Source: Bacteroidota bacterium (lineage in GTDB: Bacteria; Bacteroidota; Bacteroidia; CAIKAF01). Taken from it: a DNA stretch of 64,000 nt. Each line of letters opens with the position of its first letter. The stretch's first letter is position 1. A program made the translations under genes and the position numbers. The stretch lies in assembly GCA_016866335.1 (NCBI GenBank), contig VGMT01000001.1:102845-166844 (forward strand), written 5' to 3'. Positions 55,277 to 63,263 of the stretch are shown in pieces. The notes beneath the pieces were generated by a model. It made no database searches, was not told the origin of the DNA, and saw nothing but the letters and a program-made list of their open reading frames with translations.

Positions 55277-56770
55277 CTAGTACGAAATTATAATTTGTCC
55301 ATGCCCGTTGCGGCCTCCGGTTTGTGTGCTGCCTGCTGTTACTCCGCCAATGTACGAGGAGCCGCCGCCCCCGCTTGCATAAGCGGCACCCGTTCCGCCA
55401 CCGTACCAACCACCACCGCCACCAGCGTTGTGGTAAGCAGTGGTTCCGCCTCCGTTTCCAAAAGTACCTGGGGCTGTAGTATTGTAGCAGCAGCCAGCTG
55501 CTCCACCCATATTTTGTGTCCCACCACCCCCAGCCGTAAAACCTTGAGTGGAAACTCCGGCATTGCCGGATAATCCGCCACCATGCCCACCAGAGGTGAC
55601 ATAAGATCCATTTGAACCGCCGCCGCCGCCGCCTGCCACAATAACCCTATCGTTTAGGGTGTACGCCCCTGTCCTAACATCTGAACCGCCGCCGCCGCTT
55701 CCACCGTAGGTTGTTCCTTGAGAGGTTCCTCCACCGTTCCAGCCCCCAGGACCAGAGGATGTACCTTGACCGCCTACATTAACCTGCAAAACTTGGCCAC
55801 CCGATACCGCTAAGGTCCCAGTGGCATAGCCCCCTTGCCCCCCTCCGGTTCCACCTTGTGCACCCCAAGCCTGAATTTGAACAGAACTAATGCAGGCAGG
55901 GACGGTAAAGGTCTGTGCGGCCCCCGAATAATTAAAGGTCATAGAACCTGAGGGACAATTAACCACCGTTACCGATTGGGTATCGATTCCCACACAGCCA
56001 TTGGCATTGGTTATTTGATGAATTACCTGATAGGCTCCGGTTGAACTCCATGTTACCGAAGGATTGGCAGAACTGCTGGTGGCAGGACTTCCATTTTGAA
56101 AGGTCCAGGCATGGGTGCCCGTTTGGGTGCTGGCTGTAAAAATCGCCGCAACAGTGATGTTGGGGCTTGCCGGATTGACTGTAAAACCAGCGTTAGGCAG
56201 GGAAATATTGAGTGGCAAACTGAATGGAGCTGAGCTTCCACAGGCGTTTACAGCCGCTACGGTGGCATTGCCAACAACGGCTCCATTGGAATTGAAAATC
56301 AAGGTGTCGGAAGTGGTATTGCCGGTGGCTTGAGCCGGAGAAGGAAGGGTCCACTGATAAGAGGTTGCTCCCGAAACAGGCGCCACAACCAACATCAAAG
56401 CAGTATCGCCGGGGCAGCCTGAAACCGCTAAAGTCAACTGGCTTGGACTTGGGGGCGCCACCGAACAATCGCAGGCCATGGCTTTCCAGCCTGTGGGAGT
56501 TTTAACCTCGGCGCATTGCGAGGTGGTGTTGTAAATCATTAAACCAAGGGCAGGAGCTACAATGGCGTTGCGTTGAACCTGGGTCATGCGCGGGGGCAAA
56601 AACCCCTTTTGCTGGCTGCTCAAATCCAATACGGCCGAGGCATCGGGGTTAATGGTGTTGATTCCCACCTGAGCATGGGAATTTAACCCTGCTAAAAGCA
56701 AGAAAAACAACGAAAAAAAGTAGAACGCCTTTTTATGCAGTATTGATAAAAACGGAAAAATATGAACCAT
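55277..56770 (-). CDS. Secreted protein with PKD-like and ALK/LTK-type glycine-rich domains
   Basis: 497 residues. Signal peptide (FFLLLAGLNSHAQ); residues 35-100 are the surface module SAVLDLSSQQKGFLPPRMTQ shared with the gene at 20442-21812. Ig/PKD-like segments follow (SYQWTLPSPAQATG, THAWTFQNGSPATS). From about 285 on it is glycine-rich with the pattern of the ALK/LTK glycine-rich domain (VQIQAWGAQGGTGGGQGGY, VIVAGGGGGGS). No T9SS tail was recognised. Adhesion or matrix function is a guess. Confidence 0.75.
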   Translation of the reverse strand: MVHIFPFLSILHKKAFYFFSLFFLLLAGLNSHAQVGINTINPDASAVLDLSSQQKGFLPPRMTQVQRNAIVAPALGLMIYNTTSQCAEVKTPTGWKAMACDCSVAPPSPSQLTLAVSGCPGDTALMLVVAPVSGATSYQWTLPSPAQATGNTTSDTLIFNSNGAVVGNATVAAVNACGSSAPFSLPLNISLPNAGFTVNPASPNITVAAIFTASTQTGTHAWTFQNGSPATSSSANPSVTWSSTGAYQVIHQITNANGCVGIDTQSVTVVNCPSGSMTFNYSGAAQTFTVPACISSVQIQAWGAQGGTGGGQGGYATGTLAVSGGQVLQVNVGGQGTSSGPGGWNGGGTSQGTTYGGSGGGGSDVRTGAYTLNDRVIVAGGGGGGSNGSYVTSGGHGGGLSGNAGVSTQGFTAGGGGTQNMGGAAGCCYNTTAPGTFGNGGGTTAYHNAGGGGGWYGGGTGAAYASGGGGSSYIGGVTAGSTQTGGRNGHGQIIISY

Positions 56771-56861
56771 GGCAGGTCAAAATAGGTGGGTTGGCTTCAT
56801 TACCGAATATAAAAGTACAACATTGCTGTGAATAGACTATGAAATTTAATTTGAGTGGCAA

Positions 56862-57006
56862 GGCGGGCCGGATTGAGCAAAATAGCACGCAAGGGTGCCG
56901 AAGCCTGGCCCGCTAGGTGCGGAGGCGACTTTAGGAGCCCCCGCAAACCAGCTGGGCCAGCCTTTCGGCAACCGCGGACTATTTGCGAAAGCCGGGAATC
57001 CCGCCC
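56862..57006 (-). repeat. Dispersed structured element, copy H
   Basis: 28 bp after the paaD stop and sense to it. GGCGGG pairs with CCCGCC at the ends; AATAG (56881-56885) with CTATT (56979-56983), replacing GGTAG/CTACC of other copies; TGCCGAA with TTTCGGCA; CTGGCCC with GGGCCAG; the apical GCGGaGGC/GCCcCCGC hairpin holds GACTTTAGGA. Confidence 0.85.
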
Positions 57007-57034
57007 AACTAAAAAAACAGAAAATTGAATCCGA

Positions 57035-57538
57035 CTAACGCAGGCACTTGAAATAATCGAAGGGCTCTTGGCAATCGCTGCAGCGGTACAGCGCTTTGCA
57101 TGCTGTGCTGCCGAACTGACTGACCAACTGAGTGTTGCGGCTTTTGCATTGGGGGCAAGGGACGGTAACTGCTTTCGAAAAAAGGGCTGTTTTGTCAGGA
57201 CTTCCAATTTGTGGAGGAGCGATGCCGAAGGCCTCTAATTTTTCGTGTGCCTCTGCACTTAACCAATCTGTAGTCCAGGGATGTTGCAGCGACTCAACCA
57301 CCTCAACCCTTGGAATTCCCTTTGATTGCAATATTCTGCGCACATCGTTGGCAATGGTGTTCATGGCTGGACAACCGCTGTAAGTAGGAGCGATTGCCAC
57401 CACAACAAGTTCATCGCCAAGAATATCAATGCTACGAAGAATGCCCATATCGTGGATGTTCAATACGGGAATTTCAGGGTCTTTTACCGCTGACAGCCAA
57501 TCGTGTATTTGGTCTAAAGACCATTTACCATTGTGCAT
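57035..57538 (-). CDS. paaD: Phenylacetyl-CoA 1,2-epoxidase subunit PaaD
   Basis: 167 residues. N-terminal MIP18/DUF59-type domain (VKDPEIPVLNIHDMGILR, APTYSGCPAMNTI) and a C-terminal zinc/iron Cys cluster (VPCPQCKSRNT, YRCSDCQEPF). PaaD is thought to help iron-sulfur or di-iron assembly of the multicomponent epoxidase. Last gene of the paaABCD run, overlapping paaC by 14 bases. Also called PaaJ. Confidence 0.92.
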   Translation of the reverse strand: MHNGKWSLDQIHDWLSAVKDPEIPVLNIHDMGILRSIDILGDELVVVAIAPTYSGCPAMNTIANDVRRILQSKGIPRVEVVESLQHPWTTDWLSAEAHEKLEAFGIAPPQIGSPDKTALFSKAVTVPCPQCKSRNTQLVSQFGSTACKALYRCSDCQEPFDYFKCLR

Positions 57539-58280
57539 CGGGATAGGCTCTGGGCAGGAATTGCATTTCGGCCAAAATAAAGCCTAAGCGTTCGGTATGA
57601 ATGCCTTCTCGGCCTTTTTGAGGGGCCCAGTTTGCGGCTGGCACCTCAAGGTTAGCCTGATTAAAGACATCGTTTACGGTTGACCACCAGGCCTTGTTCA
57701 CCATTTGAATGTTGTAGGCTGGGTTAATTTCGGCCAATTCAAGGTCGAAGGCGTTGGCTAGAATTGCTTCACCGGCGAAAGGCCAAACATCGGCTAAAGC
57801 CTGTTGCATTTTTTCATGGCTTTCTTCGGTACCATCGCCAAGGCGCACTGCCCATTCGCTGCTCCAGCGCAAATGATAGCGCACTTCTTTGACGCATTTC
57901 TGTGCGATACTGGCTAACTGAGGGTCATCAAACTTGCTAATTTGCTCGAGCAAGGGGAGGTGAAACGCATCGAACAAAAACTGCCGCAGGATTGTAGTAC
58001 CCCAATGGCCGTTGGGTTGTTCGCACAGGTTCAGGTGTCGGAACTCATTGGCATCGCGGAAGTAAGCCAATTTGTCTTCGTCGCGGCCTTGGCCTTCGAT
58101 TTGTCCAGCTAAGCTAAGCCAAAGGCGTGCCTGCCCGATTAAATCGAGCGAAATGTTGGTTAAGGCAATGTCTTGTTCCAAGATTGGCCCATGGCCGCAC
58201 CATTCAGCGAGGCGTTGACCCAAAATCAGGCCGTTGTCGCCCATACGGAGGCAAAGTTCAAAAGAGTGGTTTGGGCTCAT
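57525..58280 (-). CDS. paaC: Phenylacetyl-CoA 1,2-epoxidase structural subunit PaaC
   Basis: 251 residues from the ATG at 58280; the preceding GTG would add one residue. A ferritin-like fold with LGQRLAEWCGHGPILEQDIA and DLIGQARLWLSLAGQIEGQG. PaaC forms the heterodimer with the catalytic PaaA but lacks the di-iron ligands. The ATG overlaps the paaB stop (TGATG). Also called PaaI. Confidence 0.93.
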   Translation of the reverse strand: MSPNHSFELCLRMGDNGLILGQRLAEWCGHGPILEQDIALTNISLDLIGQARLWLSLAGQIEGQGRDEDKLAYFRDANEFRHLNLCEQPNGHWGTTILRQFLFDAFHLPLLEQISKFDDPQLASIAQKCVKEVRYHLRWSSEWAVRLGDGTEESHEKMQQALADVWPFAGEAILANAFDLELAEINPAYNIQMVNKAWWSTVNDVFNQANLEVPAANWAPQKGREGIHTERLGFILAEMQFLPRAYPDAQW

Positions 58281-58567
58281 CACATGTGACCAATTTCGTC
58301 GGGAATGGTGTAAAACGTTGGGTGCCGGTAAATTTTATCGCGGGCGGGTTCGTAGAGTTCTTCGGCATCGCCGGGATCAGAGGCGGTAATGTGGTCGCTG
58401 GGAACCACCCAAATAGAAACTCCTTCGTTTCGGCGGCAATACACATCGCGGGCGTTTTCAAGGGCCATGGCAGGATCGGCGGCATGCAAACTGCCCACAT
58501 GCTTGTGGCTAAGACCGTTTTTGCTGCGAATAAAAACCTCGAACAGAGGCCAGTTTTTGCTATTCAT
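58280..58567 (-). CDS. paaB: Phenylacetyl-CoA 1,2-epoxidase subunit PaaB
   Basis: 95 residues, the normal small size. WPLFEVFIRSKNGLSHKHVG and ALENARDVYCRRNEGVSIWV are characteristic. PaaB bridges PaaAC heterodimers in the epoxidase complex. Nine bases separate it from paaA. Also called PaaH. Confidence 0.93.
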   Translation of the reverse strand: MNSKNWPLFEVFIRSKNGLSHKHVGSLHAADPAMALENARDVYCRRNEGVSIWVVPSDHITASDPGDAEELYEPARDKIYRHPTFYTIPDEIGHM

Positions 58568-58576
58568 AGTGGTTGG

Positions 58577-59512
58577 TTAGGCAACATTTGTTTGGCGTTT
58601 TTCGGCAAATGCCATGGCAGCTTCGCGCACCCAAGCCCCTTCGTTGTGGGCTTTGTTTCGGGCCTGAAGCCTTTCTTTGTTGCAAGGGCCATTTCCCGAA
58701 ACAACACGGTAAAATTCTTCCCAATCGATGGAACCAAAGTCGTAGTGGCCACGTTCCTCGTTCCATTTTAGGTCGGGATCGGGCAAGGTCAATCCTAGGT
58801 ATTCGACCTGAGGAATGCTTTTATCTACAAATTCTTGGCGCAGGTCGTCGTTTGAAACGCGTTTGATTTTCCAATCCAACGATTGCTGGCTGTGAGTGCT
58901 TTCGCTGTCGTTTGGACCAAACATCATCAGGGCAGGCCACCACCAACGGTTCAGGGCGTCTTGGGCCATTTGTTTTTGTTGGGGGGTTCCAAAGGCCATA
59001 GACATCATGATTTCGTAGCCTTGGCGTTGGTGGAAACTTTCTTCTTTGCAAATGCGTACCATGGCACGTGCGTAGGGTCCGTACGAAGTGCGGCATAAGG
59101 CCACCTGGTTGGTAATGGCGGCACCATCAACCAACCAACCAATGGCTCCAATGTCTGCCCAATTCAGGGTTGGATAATTGAAAATGGACGAATATTTGGC
59201 TTTGCCCGAGTTGAGGTCGTCCATCATTTCATCGCGCGAAGTTCCAAGGGTTTCAGCCGCGCTATACAAGTAAAGTCCATGCCCTGCTTCGTCTTGAACC
59301 TTAGCCAAAAGGGCCACCTTGCGGCGTAGACTTGGGGCCCGGGTAATCCAATTGGCCTCGGGAAGCATACCTACAACTTCTGAATGGGCATGCTGACTAA
59401 TTTGCCTAAGGTTGGTTTTACGGTATGCTTCTGGCATCCAATCCTTGGGTTCGATGCGTATTTCTTGTTCAATTTTTGAATCAAAAAGACGTTGCAAATC
59501 GGCTTGTTCCAT
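58577..59512 (-). CDS. paaA: Phenylacetyl-CoA 1,2-epoxidase catalytic subunit PaaA
   Basis: 311 residues. A bacterial multicomponent monooxygenase subunit with di-iron ligands expected in [18 protein letters not shown] and [14 protein letters not shown]. It converts phenylacetyl-CoA to its 1,2-epoxide with O2. First gene of paaABCD. The reductase PaaE is not in the window, so electrons must come from a gene elsewhere. TAAACTTTG ends 4 bases before the ATG. Confidence 0.95.
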   Translation of the reverse strand: MEQADLQRLFDSKIEQEIRIEPKDWMPEAYRKTNLRQISQHAHSEVVGMLPEANWITRAPSLRRKVALLAKVQDEAGHGLYLYSAAETLGTSRDEMMDDLNSGKAKYSSIFNYPTLNWADIGAIGWLVDGAAITNQVALCRTSYGPYARAMVRICKEESFHQRQGYEIMMSMAFGTPQQKQMAQDALNRWWWPALMMFGPNDSESTHSQQSLDWKIKRVSNDDLRQEFVDKSIPQVEYLGLTLPDPDLKWNEERGHYDFGSIDWEEFYRVVSGNGPCNKERLQARNKAHNEGAWVREAAMAFAEKRQTNVA

Positions 59513-59516
59513 TGCA

Positions 59517-59549
59517 CAAAGTTTAGGCTGTAAATTTAGGAAAAAACAA
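59517..59549 (-). promoter_or_regulatory. Promoter of paaABCD, leaderless spacing
   Basis: On the minus strand TTG at 59547-59549, a 21-bp spacer and TAAACTTTG (one extra base against TAnnTTTG), followed by TGCA and the paaA ATG. Confidence 0.45.
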
Positions 59550-59602
59550 CGGGGAAAGGGGAATTGTTGAGCGGGCTGAAAGAAAAAGGGGGTGTGCGAT
59601 GC

Positions 59603-60454
59603 TCAGCTGGGTGGTTCGGCGGCCATTCCAGCCAACCTTTGCAAGAAGAGTTCAAGGAGTTGAATTTCGCCCTGGCTCAACTCAAGTCCATGTGCCTGCA
59701 TGGCTTCGTTCAAGTTTTGGGCCTGCCCATCGTGCAGAAAGGGCGGCGACAACCAAGATGTGCAAAGTGAGGGTGTAAGGAATGCAAATGAATCTTGAGG
59801 GATGCCGGTAATGCGGTACCGCCCCAAATCGGCGCTGGTTTTAACTGCTTTCAAACGGTGAAATTTCCCATCGCTGAAGCTTGGCCCAGCATGGCACTGC
59901 TGGCAGTTTTGGTTCTGAAACCATTCCAAACCAATTTGGTAATGCTTGTCCATAACAGGTTCCGGTAGCGTTAGCGTTTGCTGAAACCGGGCCAATGCCG
60001 TTACTGCTGTTCTTAAATTTAGGCTGTACCCCCATTTTTCAAGGTAGTCTTTGCCCTGAAGGCGTTGTAGGGATTGAGCGGGCGGAAGTCCGAAATCGCC
60101 TTCGGCATGCAAAGGAATCAAGGCCTGCTCTTCCAATGACCGAACGCCGCCATCCCAATTCAGAAGTGTTTTTCGGGAAACGCCCAACAGGGAAGGTATG
60201 TTGCGTGCGGGAACACCGAAGGCATTTCCGCCGGCTCTCGGCAAGGTATCTGAAAACCCAAATTCGGGCCGGTGGCAATGGGCACAAGAAACATCTCCAT
60301 TTTTAGACCAAGCCGTTTCGAAGAACAAGGATTTTCCAAGTTCCACCCATGCGGCCGAGTCCAAGTCGGTTTCAAAAGAGGGATTTGACGCTGAATTGCA
60401 GCTCATCAGCACCCAAAATAGGCCCAATAACTTAAGGTAAGGGTTCCAAGGCAT
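59603..60454 (-). CDS. Di-haem cytochrome c peroxidase/MauG family, MbnH-like
   Basis: 283 residues from the ATG at 60454, with a lipoprotein-like signal (LFWVLMSC). Two haem c sites: CAHCH (57-61) and CQQCH (184-188). Other family marks are ELGKSLFFETAWS, GVPARNIPSLLG and PPFLHDG. Members of this branch paired with an MbnP gene oxidise a Trp of MbnP to kynurenine, creating a copper site. That role is inferred from the adjacent gene. Overlaps the MbnP-like gene by 23 bases. Confidence 0.78.
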   Translation of the reverse strand: MPWNPYLKLLGLFWVLMSCNSASNPSFETDLDSAAWVELGKSLFFETAWSKNGDVSCAHCHRPEFGFSDTLPRAGGNAFGVPARNIPSLLGVSRKTLLNWDGGVRSLEEQALIPLHAEGDFGLPPAQSLQRLQGKDYLEKWGYSLNLRTAVTALARFQQTLTLPEPVMDKHYQIGLEWFQNQNCQQCHAGPSFSDGKFHRLKAVKTSADLGRYRITGIPQDSFAFLTPSLCTSWLSPPFLHDGQAQNLNEAMQAHGLELSQGEIQLLELFLQRLAGMAAEPPS

Positions 60455-61172
60455 AAAAAGCGTTGGAAAGTCTATTGCTGATGTATTCTGCCCGAACAAA
60501 ATCGGCATCTTGGGAGCTCATGGCATGCACATTTAATCCAGCTCCTTGCAAATCGTACCCATCAAACAGCCTGGCCAAATCCATTTTTAAGGCGTATTTC
60601 GGAGCTATTTGGTTGCTCGGATTGGCCAAAGAAATGGTACGCAACAAGGAATTTAATCCGGTGTGGATCGAAAATGTTTCGCCGGCCGATATGTATTGAG
60701 CGTCCCCGTCCAGGTCAATTCTTCCTTCCAACTTCATGAAAATATAGCCCGGTTTCCAGGACCAATACATGTTTTGAGCTGCCGACAACGGATTTTCGTC
60801 TCCATACTGCCAAGCTGGCTTGGCTAAGGACCCCGAAGAATCGTTGAAGCTGCTGGGGACCCCCAAACTAAAATAAAAGGTATCTGGATTTATGGACTGG
60901 GGCAGCACCACCCCAAACCGGCCCTGACCATTCTTAATTAAGTTAATGCTTTGAGGGTTGGATTTGCTGTTTCCCTGCAAAACATGAACATCGGATATGT
61001 AAAATGAAATTTCGGTAAACCGTAAAGATTGCCCGTTTCGCATCACATCTTGATTTAGGGTAAGGGCCTCCCCATCCCATTCCAAAACAGGCACAACCTC
61101 AACATCTGCATCAACGGTAGTGCAGCCCAGAAGCGGCAGGAGCAAAAAAAACAAGAGGCGGATAGATTTCAT
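60432..61172 (-). CDS. MbnP-family copper-binding-like lipoprotein
   Basis: 246 residues with a lipoprotein signal (LLFFLLLPLLGC). MbnP-type features are LRFTEISFYISDVHV, the Trp-rich QNMYWSWKPGYIFMKLEG and the His in TFSIHTGLNSLLR. In characterised relatives one Trp is converted to kynurenine by the di-haem partner MbnH. A TACATTTA box ends 4 bases before the ATG, back to back with the nuclease promoter. Confidence 0.75.
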   Translation of the reverse strand: MKSIRLLFFLLLPLLGCTTVDADVEVVPVLEWDGEALTLNQDVMRNGQSLRFTEISFYISDVHVLQGNSKSNPQSINLIKNGQGRFGVVLPQSINPDTFYFSLGVPSSFNDSSGSLAKPAWQYGDENPLSAAQNMYWSWKPGYIFMKLEGRIDLDGDAQYISAGETFSIHTGLNSLLRTISLANPSNQIAPKYALKMDLARLFDGYDLQGAGLNVHAMSSQDADFVRAEYISNRLSNAFYALEPLP

Positions 61173-61176
61173 TAGG

Positions 61177-61184
61177 TAAATGTA
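61177..61184 (-). promoter_or_regulatory. -7 box (TACATTTA) of the MbnP-like gene, leaderless spacing
   Basis: TAnnTTTG with a last-base change, followed by CCTA and the ATG at 61172. Confidence 0.4.
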
Positions 61185-61193
61185 GCAAATCCC

Positions 61194-61201
61194 TACTTTT
61201 A
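61194..61201 (+). promoter_or_regulatory. -7 box (TACTTTTA) of the beta-CASP gene, leaderless spacing
   Basis: TAnnTTTG with a last-base change, followed by CGGA and the GTG start at 61206. Only 9 bp separate it from the opposing box, so the two promoters must overlap. Confidence 0.4.
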
Positions 61202-61205
61202 CGGA

Positions 61206-62603
61206 GTGAAATTAACATTTTATGGTGCCGCCAAAACGGTAACCGGGAGCAAACACCTTATCAAAACCCAGACTGGGTTTCGTTTGCTGTTGGATTGTGG
61301 TTTGTTTCAGGGCTATGATCCACGCTTTAAGGTATTAAACAGGCATTTCGGATTCAATCCCATGGAGGTTAATGCGGTGGTACTATCGCATGCGCACATC
61401 GACCACTCAGGATTGCTTCCCATGCTGGTTAAGCAGGGTTTTTCAGGTCCCATATACTGCAGCAAAGCAACGGCCGATTTGCTTGAAATCATGCTGTTGG
61501 ATTCGGCACACATTCAAGAAGCCGATGCGGCTTTTTACAACAAACGCCAGCCCAAGGAAGAACCACGAAAGCCTTTATATAGCTTAAAAGATGCCGAACG
61601 CTGCCTTAAATTGATTCGGCCGGCACCCAGCCTTACTGCCTTTGAGGTGTCGCCCGAAATCCAGTGTACCCTCATTGAAAACGGCCATTTGCTGGGCAGC
61701 GCAGCCGTAGTTTTAGATGTTTTGGAAAACAGCAAAAGCATTCGAATTGGATTTACCGGAGACATTGGCAGGCCAGACCCCGGAATGCTAAAACCGCCCA
61801 TTCCCCTGCCAGAGGTAGATTACCTGATTTGCGAAAGCACCTACGGAGACCGGCTTCATGAAGAAGAGCATTTTGGGCCCTTCGAGTTGAGGGATTTGAT
61901 TCATCAGGTATGCCTAAAACAAAAAGGAAAGTTGTTGATTCCTGCCTTTTCCATTGGCCGCACCCAAGAGCTTATTTTTGCCCTAGATTACCTTCACAAC
62001 TTTGAATCGCTGCCCAACATTCCCATTTTTGTAGATAGTCCGTTGGCCACAAAAGGAACGGAGATATTTAAAAACCACCTATCGGCTTTTAACGAACGGT
62101 TTCAGCGCTACCTTTCTTTCGATGCCTCGCCCTTTTCGTTTCCAAATTTGAATTTCACCGAAAACGTAGAAGAAAGCAAGGCCATCAATTCGATTCAGGG
62201 CGGAGCGGTGGTTATTTCGGCCAGCGGAATGATGGATGCGGGCCGGATTCGGCACCACCTGTACAACCACTTGTCCAATTCAAAAAACGCCGTTTTGGTG
62301 GTGGGGTATTCGGAACCCTCTACCCTTGGAGGCCACTTAAGTTCAGGCGCCTCAAGCGTTCGCTTGTTTGGAGAAGACATTCCCGTACGGGCCAAAATAG
62401 TTCGGGCAGGCAGCTTTAGCGGGCATGCCGATTACGAAGAAATGCTGGATTACTTGCGCCTACAAAACCCCAAAAAATTAAAATCCATTTTCTTGGTGCA
62501 TGGCGAAGAACAGGTACAGAAAAACTGGGCCAATCGGTTAAAAGAACGGGGCTTTTCGAAGGTCATTGTGCCCGACCTTCAACAGGAATTTGATGTTTTA
62601 TGA
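61206..62603 (+). CDS. MBL-fold beta-CASP ribonuclease
   Basis: 465 residues, start GTG 61206. Metallo-beta-lactamase motifs LDCGLFQG and VVLSHAHIDHSGLLPML, beta-CASP region with IPAFSIGRTQELIF, and C-terminal RMMBL domain (RAGSFSGHADYEEMLDYL, IFLVHGEEQVQKNWANRL). The family includes CPSF-73-like and archaeal/bacterial RNA-processing nucleases. The target RNA is unknown. The stop overlaps the ccmB start by 4 bases (ATGA). Confidence 0.9.
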   Translation: MKLTFYGAAKTVTGSKHLIKTQTGFRLLLDCGLFQGYDPRFKVLNRHFGFNPMEVNAVVLSHAHIDHSGLLPMLVKQGFSGPIYCSKATADLLEIMLLDSAHIQEADAAFYNKRQPKEEPRKPLYSLKDAERCLKLIRPAPSLTAFEVSPEIQCTLIENGHLLGSAAVVLDVLENSKSIRIGFTGDIGRPDPGMLKPPIPLPEVDYLICESTYGDRLHEEEHFGPFELRDLIHQVCLKQKGKLLIPAFSIGRTQELIFALDYLHNFESLPNIPIFVDSPLATKGTEIFKNHLSAFNERFQRYLSFDASPFSFPNLNFTENVEESKAINSIQGGAVVISASGMMDAGRIRHHLYNHLSNSKNAVLVVGYSEPSTLGGHLSSGASSVRLFGEDIPVRAKIVRAGSFSGHADYEEMLDYLRLQNPKKLKSIFLVHGEEQVQKNWANRLKERGFSKVIVPDLQQEFDVL

Positions 62604-63259
62604 GCCATTTAATGCCCATTTGGACCTGGATACGCCATGAGTGGCGGTTGGAATTGAGGCAAAAAGCCGGAATTCAAGGGGCCGTGTTGTATGTTTTGGT
62701 CAGTTTGGTGGTGGCATACCAAGCCACGGGCGGAGTTCAGGAAGCCGAAATATGGGTAGGATTGCTTTGGATTGTATTGTTGTTTTCGGTGGTTAATTCC
62801 AGTTCTCGATCCTTCGTCAACGACAGCCCTGGTCGAAAAATCCTACTGTATTTTTGGCTAAAACCCGGCCAATTGATTTTAGCCCGAATGGGGTATCAAA
62901 TGGTTTTCAACCTTGTTTCTGGCTGCTTGGGCTTTTTGGTTTTTTGTTTGTTGATGGGTTTCCCCGGCAATCAGGTTTTCTTGATGTTGATTTTGGTTGC
63001 CGTTGGCAGTGCCGCTGCTTCGGCCTTAGGGACATTTATGGCGGCTGTGGCCTCGGTTTCAGGAAATGGCCCGGGGCTTTCGGCCATTTTAGGGCTTCCC
63101 TTAATGGTTCCAACCTTAATGGCAGCCGTCAAAGGGAGTCTGTTTGCCCTGCAAGGAGGCACATCTCAAGCTTGGATGTACGCGGGCATGCTGCTGCTGC
63201 TGAACTTGCTGGCGGTGGCCTTGGGTTACCTTCTATTTCCTTACCTTTGGCGCGATTAA
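62600..63259 (+). CDS. ccmB: Haem exporter/cytochrome c maturation protein CcmB
   Basis: 219 residues with six predicted membrane segments. Typical CcmB sequence: EWRLELRQKAGIQGAVLYVL, RSFVNDSPGRKILLYFWL, ILGLPLMVPTLMAA. Part of the system I CcmABC complex that hands haem to CcmE. No ccmA is adjacent here. It precedes ccmC by 4 bp. Confidence 0.93.
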   Translation: MSHLMPIWTWIRHEWRLELRQKAGIQGAVLYVLVSLVVAYQATGGVQEAEIWVGLLWIVLLFSVVNSSSRSFVNDSPGRKILLYFWLKPGQLILARMGYQMVFNLVSGCLGFLVFCLLMGFPGNQVFLMLILVAVGSAAASALGTFMAAVASVSGNGPGLSAILGLPLMVPTLMAAVKGSLFALQGGTSQAWMYAGMLLLLNLLAVALGYLLFPYLWRD

Positions 63260-63263
63260 CAGC

